From positions 1-52,345 of the forward strand of contig JAPJMW010000189.1 in the NCBI GenBank assembly GCA_026461505.1: DNA of 52,345 nt. Reading direction: 5' to 3'. Positions within the stretch are counted from its first letter, which is position 1. Each line of letters begins with the position of its first letter. A program made the position numbers and the translations under genes. Below are positions 44,410 through 52,345 of this stretch, piece by piece. Below the pieces are notes generated by a model. It saw nothing but the letters and a program-made list of their open reading frames with translations, was not told where the DNA came from and ran no database searches. The DNA is from Beijerinckiaceae bacterium. GTDB lineage: Bacteria; Pseudomonadota; Alphaproteobacteria; Rhizobiales; Beijerinckiaceae.

Positions 44410-46038
44410 TCACATCGCTTTCGCACGATCTCTCAACACAAATTTCTGTATCTTGCCCGTCGATGTTTTAGGCAAATCTTCAAACACAATGGTACGAGGA
44501 ATTTTATAGCCGGCAAGATGCTCACGGCACCATGCTATCAATTCATCAGAGGTTGCCGTTTTGCCCGGCTTTAACTCGACGAACGCGCAAGGTGTTTCAC
44601 CCCATTTTTCATCGGGACGCGCGACCACTGCGGCCGCTTGCACCGACGGATGCTTGAACAGTGCATCTTCCACTTCAATAGACGAAATATTCTCACCGCC
44701 CGAAATGATGATGTCTTTTGAGCGATCTTTCAGTTGAATATAACCGTCAGGATGGCGAACGCCTAAATCGCCTGAGTGGAACCAGCCACCAGCAAACGCA
44801 TCATCGGTCGCTTTCTTGTTTTTGAGATAGCCCTTCATCACCACGTTTCCAGCAAACATGGCCTCACCCATCGTTTCACCGTCCTTTGGCACAGGCTTCA
44901 TGGTTTCGGGATCGATAATATCGAGGTCTTCAAGCGCCGTGTATCGCACGCCTTGACGGGATTTTTTAGCCGCCTGTGCCACGGGCTCCAAAGCGTCCCA
45001 ATCCGATTGCCAATCATTGACAACCGCCGGACCATAAGTCTCCGTCAGCCCATAAAGATGCGTCACATTAAAGCCCGCAACTTTCATCGCGCCCAAAACT
45101 GCAGCGGGTGGCGGTGCAGCAGCGGTGAAAAATTCCACTACATGCGGCAAAGGCTTCTTCTCATTATCGGGTGCGTTGAGAAGAGTCGACATCACAATCG
45201 GCGCGCCACACAGATGCGTCACCTTATGCTCGGCAATCGCGTCATACATTAGCTTGGCGCGTACTTGCCGCAAGCAGACATGCGTTCCCGCCGCAACCGA
45301 AATCGACCATGGAAAGCACCAGCCATTGCAATGGAACATCGGCAAGGTCCAAAGATAGACTGGGTGCTTTGCCATGTTACATGTGAGCACATTGCCTTGT
45401 GCCAATAAATAAGCCCCGCGATGGTGGTAGACGACGCCTTTCGGATTGCCCGTTGTGCCCGAGGTATAATTCAGCGAAATCGCATCCCATTCATCATCAG
45501 GCGCTGCACGCGCATAATCTTCGCTGCCTTCCCACAAAAATTCTTCGTATTCTATCGAGCCAAGACGCTCGCCGGGGCCCGTAAATTCCGGATCATCATA
45601 GTCAATCACAAGCGGCTTGGCTTGGCATTGCGCCAAGGCTTCTTTCATCACCTTGGAAAACTCGCGGTCAACAATCACGATCTTGGCTTCGCCATGATCA
45701 AGCGAGAAGGCAAGAATGGCCGCATCAAGACGAGTATTGAGCGTATTGAGAACCGCCCCTGTCATCGGCACCCCGTAATGGCATTCGAGCATGGCGGGCG
45801 TATTGGCCAGTAACACGGCAACCGTATCCCCGCGCCCAATACCGCGTTTGACGAGAGCTGAAGCCAATCGTTTCGAACGGGCGTGAAAATCACGATAGGT
45901 TCGACGAAGCGCTCCATGAATAATGGCAATATGATCCGGAAAAACATCCGCCGTACGCTCTAAAAACGCCGTCGGGGTTAAAGGCCGATAATTGGCTGGG
46001 TTTTTATCCAGATCACGATCATAAATCGACGAAACCAT
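44410..46038 (-). CDS. Acyl-CoA synthetase (AMP-binding; DmdB/medium-chain ligase-like)
   Basis: The 542-residue ANL-family enzyme adenylates an acid and joins it to CoA. Motifs are the phosphate loop LNYTSGTTGNPKGVVYHHRG, YGLTETYGP, the hinge GWFHSGDLGVRHPDGYIQL and the catalytic-lysine region PKTSTGKIQKFVLRD. Similar marine alphaproteobacterial proteins are annotated as methylmercaptopropionate or medium-chain ligases; there is no other DMSP gene here, so the substrate is open. GGGAG lies 8 bases before the ATG at 46036-46038. It follows the StcD-like gene by 96 bp in the same direction and may be part of that unit. Confidence 0.9.
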   Translation of the reverse strand: MVSSIYDRDLDKNPANYRPLTPTAFLERTADVFPDHIAIIHGALRRTYRDFHARSKRLASALVKRGIGRGDTVAVLLANTPAMLECHYGVPMTGAVLNTLNTRLDAAILAFSLDHGEAKIVIVDREFSKVMKEALAQCQAKPLVIDYDDPEFTGPGERLGSIEYEEFLWEGSEDYARAAPDDEWDAISLNYTSGTTGNPKGVVYHHRGAYLLAQGNVLTCNMAKHPVYLWTLPMFHCNGWCFPWSISVAAGTHVCLRQVRAKLMYDAIAEHKVTHLCGAPIVMSTLLNAPDNEKKPLPHVVEFFTAAAPPPAAVLGAMKVAGFNVTHLYGLTETYGPAVVNDWQSDWDALEPVAQAAKKSRQGVRYTALEDLDIIDPETMKPVPKDGETMGEAMFAGNVVMKGYLKNKKATDDAFAGGWFHSGDLGVRHPDGYIQLKDRSKDIIISGGENISSIEVEDALFKHPSVQAAAVVARPDEKWGETPCAFVELKPGKTATSDELIAWCREHLAGYKIPRTIVFEDLPKTSTGKIQKFVLRDRAKAM

Positions 46039-46084
46039 CGTTCTTTCTCCCATACTTTCCCTAGTCGTAGCGGGCTATCAAGTG

Positions 46085-46105
46085 ACTTTCAATTGTTTTG
46101 AAAGT
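46085..46105. promoter_or_regulatory. Inverted repeat between the StcD-like gene and the acyl-CoA synthetase
   Basis: ACTTTCA and TGAAAGT form a 7-bp pair with a 7-base spacer, 29 bases after the StcD-like stop. On the minus strand it includes TTGAAA followed after 17 bases by TACGAC, a possible promoter for the synthetase. It could equally be a weak terminator. Confidence 0.35.
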
Positions 46106-46134
46106 TCGTCTTTTGGAGAATAGGATTATGGAAA

Positions 46135-48189
46135 TCAAATATCCTTCAGCAATCGAAGCGCATCATAAATCGCCGCGTGAATATTCCGGGAGGCAACGGC
46201 ATCACCAATCCGATATAGCGTAAACGCTCCATCGGGGTTCCGAATCGCAGTTTGTGGACGCCCGGCTTCAAGCGCTCGATAATCCACTTCACCGCCATTG
46301 CAGGAGAACGGCTTAAGAGCAAAGTAGAGCTCTTCATTCGCCACCGTTCCATGTTCAACCACAACCTGATCAACCCGCCGCTCGACACGTGAGCGGTCGT
46401 AATCATTCAGCAGCGTTGCAACCAATTGATTGCCCTCGCGCCTCACCGCCTCAAGGCGCAGGTTAAGGCTGATTGTTGCATTGGCTTTGTGAATGGCTTT
46501 GAAATAGATGGGGTAATTCGTGCCACCTACTTCAGGCGCCAAAGTACGCTCGGGCGTTGCTATTTCAAACTTTGATCCTACACCCGCCAAAAATTCCGCC
46601 GTCGTGAAGCCTGGATGATTGCCATTATCATCGTAAAGCAAAACATGCTCGCCGGGCTTTACCGATCCGGAAAGGATATCCCACGTCGTTGTGACAAGCT
46701 CCTCGCCTAAGGTGAGGAAAGAGGTGTTCGGCATGCCACCCGTCGCGATAATTACAACATCAGGGTTTAAAGCCGTCACATCCTCTGCTTCAGCATAGGA
46801 ATTAAACCGGAACGAGACGCCTTGCCGCTCACATTCCGCCATTCGCCAATCGATAATGCCCATGATTTCACGGCGACGCTTTAGACCAGCCGTTATCAAA
46901 ACCTGCCCGCCCGCTTTATCGGACGCTTCCAACACGGTGACATTGTGGCCGCGGGCGGATGCCACCCGTGCGGCTTCCAAACCTGCCGGACCCGCACCGA
47001 TGACGACGATATGTTTCGGCACACCCCCGCCCTTCGATACAATATGGGGCATCGTCGCTTCACGGCCCGTTGCAGCGTTATGAATACAAAGCGCTTCGCC
47101 GCCAAAATAAATCCGGTCAATACAATAACCCATGCCGACACACGGCCGGATTTCATGTTCGCGGCCTTCCATCACTTTTTTAGCAATGTGAGGATCAGCA
47201 ATATGGGCGCGCGTCATACCCACCATATCGAGTTTACCAGTGGCGACTGCATGACGTGCGGTTGCAACATCCTGAATGCGTGCTGCATGAAAAACCGGAA
47301 ATTTGGTTGCTTCCCTAATTTCACCTGCAAAATCGAGACTTGGCGCTGAAGGCGTTCCCATGCCCGGAATGACATGTGAAAGTGCCTCATCGGTATCGAT
47401 ATGTCCTTTGATGATGTTCAAGAAATCGAGATGTCCCGTATGAAGGAGACGCTTGGTGATGGCAATCCCTTCTTCACGCGTTAGTCCGAGGTCCCAATCT
47501 TCATCACACACCAAGCGCGAGCCCAGAATAAAATCGGGCCCGACGCGCTTTCTAACGGCGGCGAGCACCTCGCGCGCAAAACGCGTGCGGTTCTCCAGCG
47601 TCCCGCCGTAATCATCCTCGCGTTTATTGGTAGCGGGTGACCAGAACTGGTCGACAAGATGGCCATACATTTCAAACTCGATACCATCCATGCCGCCTGC
47701 CTTGCAGCGCTCGGCGGCATCGGCGTAATCACGAATGATCCGTTCAATATCCCAATCTTCAATCACTTTCGGAAAAGCGCGATGAGCCTGCTCGCGCACC
47801 GCAGACGGCGCTAATACAGGCAACCATTCTTTTTTATTCCAACCGGTGCGGCGACCTAAATGGGTGATTTGAATCATCACGGCCGCGCCATGCGCGTGAA
47901 CGCCCTCGGTCAAAGCTTTCAGATGCGGAACAACCTCGTCGCGAAACAGTTCGATATTGCCGAAAGCTTGTGGACTATCTTGAGAAACAACCGATGAACC
48001 GCCGATCATCGTCAGCGCTATACCGCCCTTCGCCTTCTCTTCATGGTAGAGCCGATAGCGCTCTTTTGGCATACCATCTTCGGTATAGGCCGGCTCATGC
48101 GCTGTCGACATGAAGCGGTTTTTGAGCGTGAGATGTTTTAAACGAAACGGCTGGAGGAGAGGATCAGACGATGAAGCAGAAGCCGACAT
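46135..48189 (-). CDS. N-methylproline demethylase-like flavoenzyme (StcD-type; old yellow enzyme plus NAD(P)-binding domains)
   Basis: The 684-residue protein has the layout of trimethylamine dehydrogenase and 2,4-dienoyl-CoA reductase: an FMN barrel (about 10-350; RFMSTAHEPAYTEDGMPKER, YGHLVDQFWSPATNKREDDY), a cysteine cluster for a 4Fe-4S centre (RPCVGMGYCIDR, with LCIHNAATG), and an FAD/NAD(P) domain starting HIVVIGAGPAGLEAARVA. The sequence is closest in my recognition to StcD, which demethylates N-methylproline in proline-betaine (stachydrine) breakdown. GAGG lies 5 bases before the ATG at 48187-48189. The second MttB gene ends 7 bp upstream, so the pair is one unit. Dimethylamine- or histamine-dehydrogenase activity remains an alternative. 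Confidence 0.85.
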   Translation of the reverse strand: MSASASSSDPLLQPFRLKHLTLKNRFMSTAHEPAYTEDGMPKERYRLYHEEKAKGGIALTMIGGSSVVSQDSPQAFGNIELFRDEVVPHLKALTEGVHAHGAAVMIQITHLGRRTGWNKKEWLPVLAPSAVREQAHRAFPKVIEDWDIERIIRDYADAAERCKAGGMDGIEFEMYGHLVDQFWSPATNKREDDYGGTLENRTRFAREVLAAVRKRVGPDFILGSRLVCDEDWDLGLTREEGIAITKRLLHTGHLDFLNIIKGHIDTDEALSHVIPGMGTPSAPSLDFAGEIREATKFPVFHAARIQDVATARHAVATGKLDMVGMTRAHIADPHIAKKVMEGREHEIRPCVGMGYCIDRIYFGGEALCIHNAATGREATMPHIVSKGGGVPKHIVVIGAGPAGLEAARVASARGHNVTVLEASDKAGGQVLITAGLKRRREIMGIIDWRMAECERQGVSFRFNSYAEAEDVTALNPDVVIIATGGMPNTSFLTLGEELVTTTWDILSGSVKPGEHVLLYDDNGNHPGFTTAEFLAGVGSKFEIATPERTLAPEVGGTNYPIYFKAIHKANATISLNLRLEAVRREGNQLVATLLNDYDRSRVERRVDQVVVEHGTVANEELYFALKPFSCNGGEVDYRALEAGRPQTAIRNPDGAFTLYRIGDAVASRNIHAAIYDALRLLKDI

Positions 48190-48196
48190 AATAACC

Positions 48197-49744
48197 TCAA
48201 TACCACGCGTCAGGCACGGCGGCTTTTTTAGCGTCAATCACCGCACGCAATTCCTCGTCCTTAGCTTCATCAAGCGCTGGCGGAACATAATCGGCAAGAA
48301 TACGTTTCCATTTCCGATTGGCGCGGACTTGAATATCAAGCGAGCCCTCATCCTGCCATTGCTCGAAAGAATTATTATCGGACGTCTCGAAATCATAAAA
48401 CGCCGTTTCATAATTTTTCATCGTATGCGCCGAGCCCAAGAAATGCTTGCCGGGCTCCACCTCTAAAAAGGCATCATGGGCTAAAGCGTTTTCATCGGTC
48501 GGCAATCCAGCACCTATCACATGGAACGCACCGCACTGTTCTGTATCCATGATGAATTTTTCGTAAGACATCGACAGCGCGCCTTCTGCCCAGCCTGCCG
48601 CATGCAGAATGAAATTCGCGCCACACAGAAAGGCCGGCCACATCGAATTGGCACTTTCGTATGCGGCTTGCGCATCCGGAATTTTCGAAGCGCATAGATT
48701 GCCGCCACAGCGTAAAGGCACACCCAAGCGTCGCGCCAATTGGCCAATCGCGAAATACCCCAAAGCGGGCTCAGGCGTACCGAAGGTCGGCGCGCCCGTT
48801 TTGAGCGACATAGACGATAAGAAATTTCCCAAAATCGCAGGCGCACCGGGGCGCTCCAATTGCGTCAGTGCCACGCACACCATAGCTTCCGCAAAGCATT
48901 GAGCCAGAGCACCTGCCGTTGTCACAGGGCCCATCGCTCCGCTTAAAATAAACGGCACACACACAGCGGCTTGATTGGCCGCCGCATAGGTACGAATCAC
49001 GCGGCTCGCTTCACCATCGAGCACCAGCGGTGAATTCACATTCACATTGCCTAAAATCACGCAATGTTGATCAACATAGTCGGCACCAAAAAGCACCTGA
49101 CACAACTCGATCGACTCGGCTGCACGTGGTGCCGTTGTCACCGATCCCATAAAAGCTTTATCTGAATATTTGATGTGCGAATACACCATTTCCAAATGAC
49201 GCTTATTGACTGGCAAATCGACAGGCTCGCAGACAGTACCGCCAGAATGATGCAGATAGGGCGTCGAGTACGCGAGTTTGATAAAATTCTGGAAGTCCTC
49301 AATCGTTCCATAACGACGGCCTTTATCGATATCTGTGACAAAGGGCGAACCGTAGGCGGGCGAGAACACGGTATTATTGCCGCCAATCACGACATTACGG
49401 GCGGGGTTGCGGGCATGTTGGGTAAACTGGCGCGGGGTTGTGGCTTGAATGATCGAACGCACCAAACCGCGCGGAAAGATAATCCGTTGGCCTTTGACAT
49501 CAGCGCCCGCTTTACGAAAAAGCTCAAGGGCTACGTCGTCCCCGCGAATTTCAAAACCGACTTCTTGCAAAATCCGGTCGGCTTCATTTTCAAGAGCAAC
49601 AAGACCTACCTCGGACATCATCTCATAAGGCGGAATGATCCGAGTAATATAGGCCGGGGCCTGAGGGCCTGAGCGCCCCCGCTGACGCGCATCACGTCCA
49701 CCCGTGCGGGTCCGCTTCGCCACCGTTGCTTCTTCGAGACCCAT
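48197..49744 (-). CDS. Second MttB-family methyltransferase, non-pyrrolysine (probable proline-betaine:corrinoid)
   Basis: The 515-residue paralogue shares long stretches with the first MttB (FTQHARNPARNVVIGG, YGSPFVTDIDKGRRYGTIED, GGTVCEPVDLPVNKRHLEMV). It has no in-frame TAG. It is coupled to the StcD-like gene, whose substrate would be N-methylproline, the product of removing one methyl from proline betaine; MtpB of Eubacterium limosum is a known MttB member with that activity. The ATG at 49742-49744 has GGGAG 8 bases upstream, preferred over a GTG and an ATG further up. Residues 10-25 are Arg/Gly-rich. No corrinoid protein lies beside it, so it probably shares the one at 38415. Confidence 0.9.
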   Translation of the reverse strand: MGLEEATVAKRTRTGGRDARQRGRSGPQAPAYITRIIPPYEMMSEVGLVALENEADRILQEVGFEIRGDDVALELFRKAGADVKGQRIIFPRGLVRSIIQATTPRQFTQHARNPARNVVIGGNNTVFSPAYGSPFVTDIDKGRRYGTIEDFQNFIKLAYSTPYLHHSGGTVCEPVDLPVNKRHLEMVYSHIKYSDKAFMGSVTTAPRAAESIELCQVLFGADYVDQHCVILGNVNVNSPLVLDGEASRVIRTYAAANQAAVCVPFILSGAMGPVTTAGALAQCFAEAMVCVALTQLERPGAPAILGNFLSSMSLKTGAPTFGTPEPALGYFAIGQLARRLGVPLRCGGNLCASKIPDAQAAYESANSMWPAFLCGANFILHAAGWAEGALSMSYEKFIMDTEQCGAFHVIGAGLPTDENALAHDAFLEVEPGKHFLGSAHTMKNYETAFYDFETSDNNSFEQWQDEGSLDIQVRANRKWKRILADYVPPALDEAKDEELRAVIDAKKAAVPDAWY

Positions 49745-49834
49745 AGCTTCTACTCCCATCTGCACCAGTCTTTTCGACCAGTTAAACTCAGATGGAAGCC
49801 TAATGCAAAGCCTTAGGCGACCATTTCAGGCCGA

Positions 49835-50650
49835 TCAGCGACCGGTAGATGTGGACAGCGTTGCTGAGCGAACATGCATGACAACAAAGGTACCAATAAC
49901 ACCCGCCAAAACGAGCACCTGTATCATCAGAGCCTCCCAAGTAGGATTAAGGCCTATAGCCTCCCACCACGAAGGGAGAATAGCGATATCCGTATCCGGC
50001 AAGAGATGATTTTCCTGCAGCTCCATCAAACCGCTACCAATAAATTTAAGCGCCATAATCAATAAAAGTGCTGAAGTACCAATAAAGAGCGGGCGAAGAG
50101 GTAGATGGATTGAAACGACCTGCATAATGACGAACAGGCCCAGCATAACTGCAAAAGCAACTACCAGGCCCGCAAAGAGCGAAGCGGACCACCCCTCCGT
50201 CACCGCCAAAGTGTGAACAAAGAGAATAGATTCGGCGCCCTCGCGAAGGACGGATAGCCCCGCCAAAACGCTGATCGCCAGGAGCTGACTATTGGCTTGT
50301 AGCGCCTGTTCGGCATGGCTTTTCAAATAAGCCTGCCATGCACGAGGATCTTGACGAACGAAAAGCCAACCACTCACGTAAATCATCAAAGCCGCTGCGG
50401 CGAGAAAGATGCCACCTTCGACTAGCGGATTTTGATGCCCGTCAAAGAATGTTTCAACCAAAACAGCGACAGCGATGCTTGCTAAAATACCAGCTCCCGC
50501 TCCGGCATAAACGGCCCAGAGCTTAGAACCCGCATCGGATTTCCGGACATAGGCTACAAGGGCAGCCAGCACGAGAACAACTTCTAAACCCTCGCGCAAA
50601 ATGATCGAAGCCGACTGAGCGAAAACGCTCCAGTTTGCTAATACCAGCAT
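49835..50650 (-). CDS. FTR1-family iron permease
   Basis: The 271-residue membrane protein has about seven helices and the two iron-binding REGxE motifs of the FTR1/EfeU family: REGLE at about 19-23 and REGAE at about 136-140. It imports iron, usually with periplasmic partners (EfeO/EfeB or a multicopper oxidase). None of these genes is visible, so they may be elsewhere or this permease works alone. AAAGGA lies 7 bases before the ATG. An Irr-like palindrome sits about 105 bp upstream. Its presence beside iron-sulfur- and corrinoid-dependent genes may be incidental. Confidence 0.92.
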   Translation of the reverse strand: MLVLANWSVFAQSASIILREGLEVVLVLAALVAYVRKSDAGSKLWAVYAGAGAGILASIAVAVLVETFFDGHQNPLVEGGIFLAAAALMIYVSGWLFVRQDPRAWQAYLKSHAEQALQANSQLLAISVLAGLSVLREGAESILFVHTLAVTEGWSASLFAGLVVAFAVMLGLFVIMQVVSIHLPLRPLFIGTSALLLIMALKFIGSGLMELQENHLLPDTDIAILPSWWEAIGLNPTWEALMIQVLVLAGVIGTFVVMHVRSATLSTSTGR

Positions 50651-50753
50651 ATCTAGTTCCTTTTCACATCACGCCGTTCAAGGCGGCGCTGCAGATCGGT
50701 TAGATAGCACCTCTTATTTCATTTTAAAAGAAAAAAACGTTATTTATCAGTAG

Positions 50754-50770
50754 TTTATAGTTTTTCTAAA
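50754..50770. promoter_or_regulatory. Candidate iron-control (Irr/ICE-like) box upstream of the iron permease
   Basis: TTTATAGTTTTTCTAAA reads as two 7-bp halves around 3 bp; the right half TTCTAAA is the ideal ICE half as I recall it and the left differs from TTTAGAA at two positions. It lies 104-120 bp before the FTR1 start. The same bases (TAGTTTA/TAAACTA) could instead be a weak hairpin of a betA terminator, since a T run follows on the minus strand. Confidence 0.5.
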
Positions 50771-50794
50771 CTAGAGAATTCCGTCTTATTATTC

Positions 50795-52345
50795 TTAACG
50801 TTGTCGGGTTTGCCAATCCGGAGCAATAAAATAAGGCGCATTGGATGCAGGCAAGGGTTCCCGCCCTAGAATGAGATCGGACGCCTTTTCACCGATCATA
50901 ATCGCCGGTGCATTAAGATTTCCCGTCGTGATCTGAGGGATGATCGATGTATCCACCACCCTGAGCCCTTCGAGCCCGATCACCCGTGTCTCTGGGTCGA
51001 CAACGGCCATCGGATCGGTCGGATCGCCCATTTTACACGTTCCGCAGGGGTGATAAGCGCTCTCGGCCTTTTGACGAACAAAGGCATCGATAGCCTCGTC
51101 CGATACAATTTCTTTACCCGGCTGCAACTCCTCGCCTCGGAACGCATCAAAGGCATGTCGGCCGAAAATTTCGCGGGTCAGCCGCACGCAGGCCCGCATT
51201 TCAATCCGGTCATCCTCATGGCTCATATAATTAAAGAGGACTTTGGGCTTGTCGAGCGGGTCGGCTGAGGCCAGCCGCACCCATCCCCGGCTTTTTGACC
51301 GCATAGGCCCGACATGGGCTTGAAATCCATGAGCCTCCGCTTTCACGCTGCCGTCATAGGCGATGGCGGCTGGCAGAAAATGATATTGAATATCAGCATA
51401 AGGCACGCCCGCGCGTGAGCGAATAAAACCGCAGCTTTCGAAATGATTGGTCGCACCCAAGCCATTTTTAAAAAGAAACCACTGGATCCCGATGAGCGCT
51501 TTCCCGATCGGATTCATATGCGAGAACAACGTAATCGGCTGTGTACAGGCCTGCTGGAAATAGAATTCCAAATGATCCTGCAAATTCTCGCCAACGCCCG
51601 CCAAATGATGCACAGGATTAATACCAAGCGCTTTCAATTCATCTGCGGGCCCAATACCCGATAATTTCAAAAGCTGCGGTGAATTAATGGAACCACCTGC
51701 TAAAATAATTTCGCGCCGCGCCTGAACAATCGTCTCTATACCGCCTTTGAGATATCGTACCGCGACAGCACGCTTGCCCTCAAAATCGAGTTTAGTCACT
51801 CGCACGCCCGTCCGGACGGCCAGATTTTTTCGATTCATTGCCGGCTTTAAATAAGCGCTCGCTGCACTCCACCTTTTGCCTCGATGGATGGTCCGGTCCA
51901 TTCGGCCGAATCCCTCCTGACGGAACCCATTAACGTCTTCAGTTGCCGCATAGCCGGCTTGGGTCGCCGCTTCGACAAAGACCGAATAGAGCGGGTTTTT
52001 CATTGGCCCATAGCTGGTGTGTAAAGGCCCATCATTGCCACGCCACGCATCGCCACCTTCAGCGCGCGTCTCCGCTTTGCGGAAATAGGGCAACACATTG
52101 CGATATCCCCAGCCTTTGGCGCCTTGGTCCTCCCAACCTTCATAATCCATGGCATTTCCACGGATATAGACCATGCCATTGACCGAAGATCCGCCGCCTA
52201 TCACTTTGCCACGGGGTAAATCCATTCGGCGGCCGTCCATATAAGGCTCCGGCTCCGTATGATAACCCCAATTATACTTGTCCATACCCATGGGAATCGA
52301 GAGCGCCGTTGGCATTTGAATAAAGACCGAGCTATCGCCACCCCC
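50795..52345 (-). CDS. betA: Choline dehydrogenase (GMC oxidoreductase), 5' end beyond the window
   Basis: BetA oxidises choline to betaine aldehyde and on to glycine betaine, using FAD at the membrane. The frame is open to the window edge, so the N-terminal FAD loop is missing; 516 residues are visible. They show YNWGYHTEPEPYMDGRRMDL, RGKVIGGGSSVNGMVYIRGN, the GMC signature GGSINSPQLLKLSGIGP, the active-site histidine in SAYHPCGTCKMG and the end GNLNAPAIMIGEKASDLI. It ends 145 bp before the iron permease. It supplies the substrate for the first MttB, which ties choline use to the demethylation island. Betaine aldehyde dehydrogenase is not in the window. Confidence 0.93.
   Translation of the reverse strand, partial: GGGDSSVFIQMPTALSIPMGMDKYNWGYHTEPEPYMDGRRMDLPRGKVIGGGSSVNGMVYIRGNAMDYEGWEDQGAKGWGYRNVLPYFRKAETRAEGGDAWRGNDGPLHTSYGPMKNPLYSVFVEAATQAGYAATEDVNGFRQEGFGRMDRTIHRGKRWSAASAYLKPAMNRKNLAVRTGVRVTKLDFEGKRAVAVRYLKGGIETIVQARREIILAGGSINSPQLLKLSGIGPADELKALGINPVHHLAGVGENLQDHLEFYFQQACTQPITLFSHMNPIGKALIGIQWFLFKNGLGATNHFESCGFIRSRAGVPYADIQYHFLPAAIAYDGSVKAEAHGFQAHVGPMRSKSRGWVRLASADPLDKPKVLFNYMSHEDDRIEMRACVRLTREIFGRHAFDAFRGEELQPGKEIVSDEAIDAFVRQKAESAYHPCGTCKMGDPTDPMAVVDPETRVIGLEGLRVVDTSIIPQITTGNLNAPAIMIGEKASDLILGREPLPASNAPYFIAPDWQTRQR

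Noticed and set aside
39227..46038. DMSP demethylation pathway (DmdA and DmdB)
   Set aside because: The GcvT-bearing protein is fused to a FAD dehydrogenase of 836 residues, unlike the stand-alone DmdA of about 360 residues, and dmdC and dmdD are absent. Only the synthetase resembles DmdB.
42043..49744. Pyrrolysine-containing trimethylamine methyltransferase
   Set aside because: Neither MttB frame contains an in-frame TAG in the conserved region, and no pyl genes are present. They are the non-pyrrolysine type.
1..52345. tRNA or rRNA genes, CRISPR arrays, complete insertion sequences, replication origin
   Set aside because: The intergenic gaps were read on both strands; none shows tRNA arms, spaced repeats, transposase with terminal repeats, or iteron/DnaA-box clusters. 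This was by eye, so a covariance search could still find a small RNA.

Overview
The window is about 52 kb of an alphaproteobacterial chromosome of roughly 50% GC. The taxonomic signal is consistent: RcdA (DUF1465), TrcR (DUF1013), a DUF1192 protein, a DUF4164-zapA pair, an ScfR-type regulator opposite isocitrate lyase, a zinc-free L31 protein and a tkt-gap-pgk-fba operon all point to Alphaproteobacteria, most likely Hyphomicrobiales or a relative. I cannot name the genus. No rRNA, tRNA, CRISPR array or intact insertion sequence was seen.

Layout. 1-2.8 kb looks accessory: the C-terminal end of a site-specific recombinase, a small secreted DUF305 protein bracketed by two near-identical 43-bp repeats, a small hypothetical gene, and a HAF/VCBS/RTX-type secreted protein. 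3.1-4.7 kb holds an FkbM methyltransferase and a GNAT acetyltransferase. 4.8-21 kb is core: serC-serA with a structured leader, glmM, ftsH, tilS, cpoB, pal (without tolQRAB beside them), trcR, a quinone oxidoreductase, DUF1192, rcdA, rpmE, an ABC exporter and a MotA/MotB-like pair. 21-28 kb continues with suhB, a divergent ThiE-like gene and fba, pgk, gap and tkt. 28-31.5 kb is the glyoxylate-shunt unit: aceA, a small partner gene, and a divergent ScfR regulator with palindromic sites between.

31.5-52.3 kb is the most interesting part, a betaine-demethylation island. A long minus-strand run reads dimethylglycine-dehydrogenase-like flavoprotein, corrinoid protein, DUF1638, PF13769, MetV-like, MetF-like, methyl-THF:corrinoid methyltransferase, RACo-type corrinoid reactivator and L-serine dehydratase. 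Divergent from it is a non-pyrrolysine MttB-family methyltransferase. Further right, a second MttB paralogue sits 7 bp upstream of an N-methylproline-demethylase (StcD)-like flavoenzyme, followed by an acyl-CoA synthetase. The window ends in choline dehydrogenase (betA, 5' end cut) and an FTR1 iron permease.

Proposed working (inference): choline is oxidised to glycine betaine. An MttB protein passes one methyl to the shared corrinoid protein and leaves dimethylglycine for the flavoprotein. The methyl moves to tetrahydrofolate and is oxidised by MetF/MetV. One-carbon units plus glycine give serine, which SdaA deaminates to pyruvate. The second MttB would do the same first step for proline betaine, giving N-methylproline for the StcD-like enzyme. 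Known aerobic routes for these first steps use Rieske-type oxygenases or betaine-homocysteine methyltransferase, so an acetogen-like corrinoid route in this lineage is the main discovery candidate.
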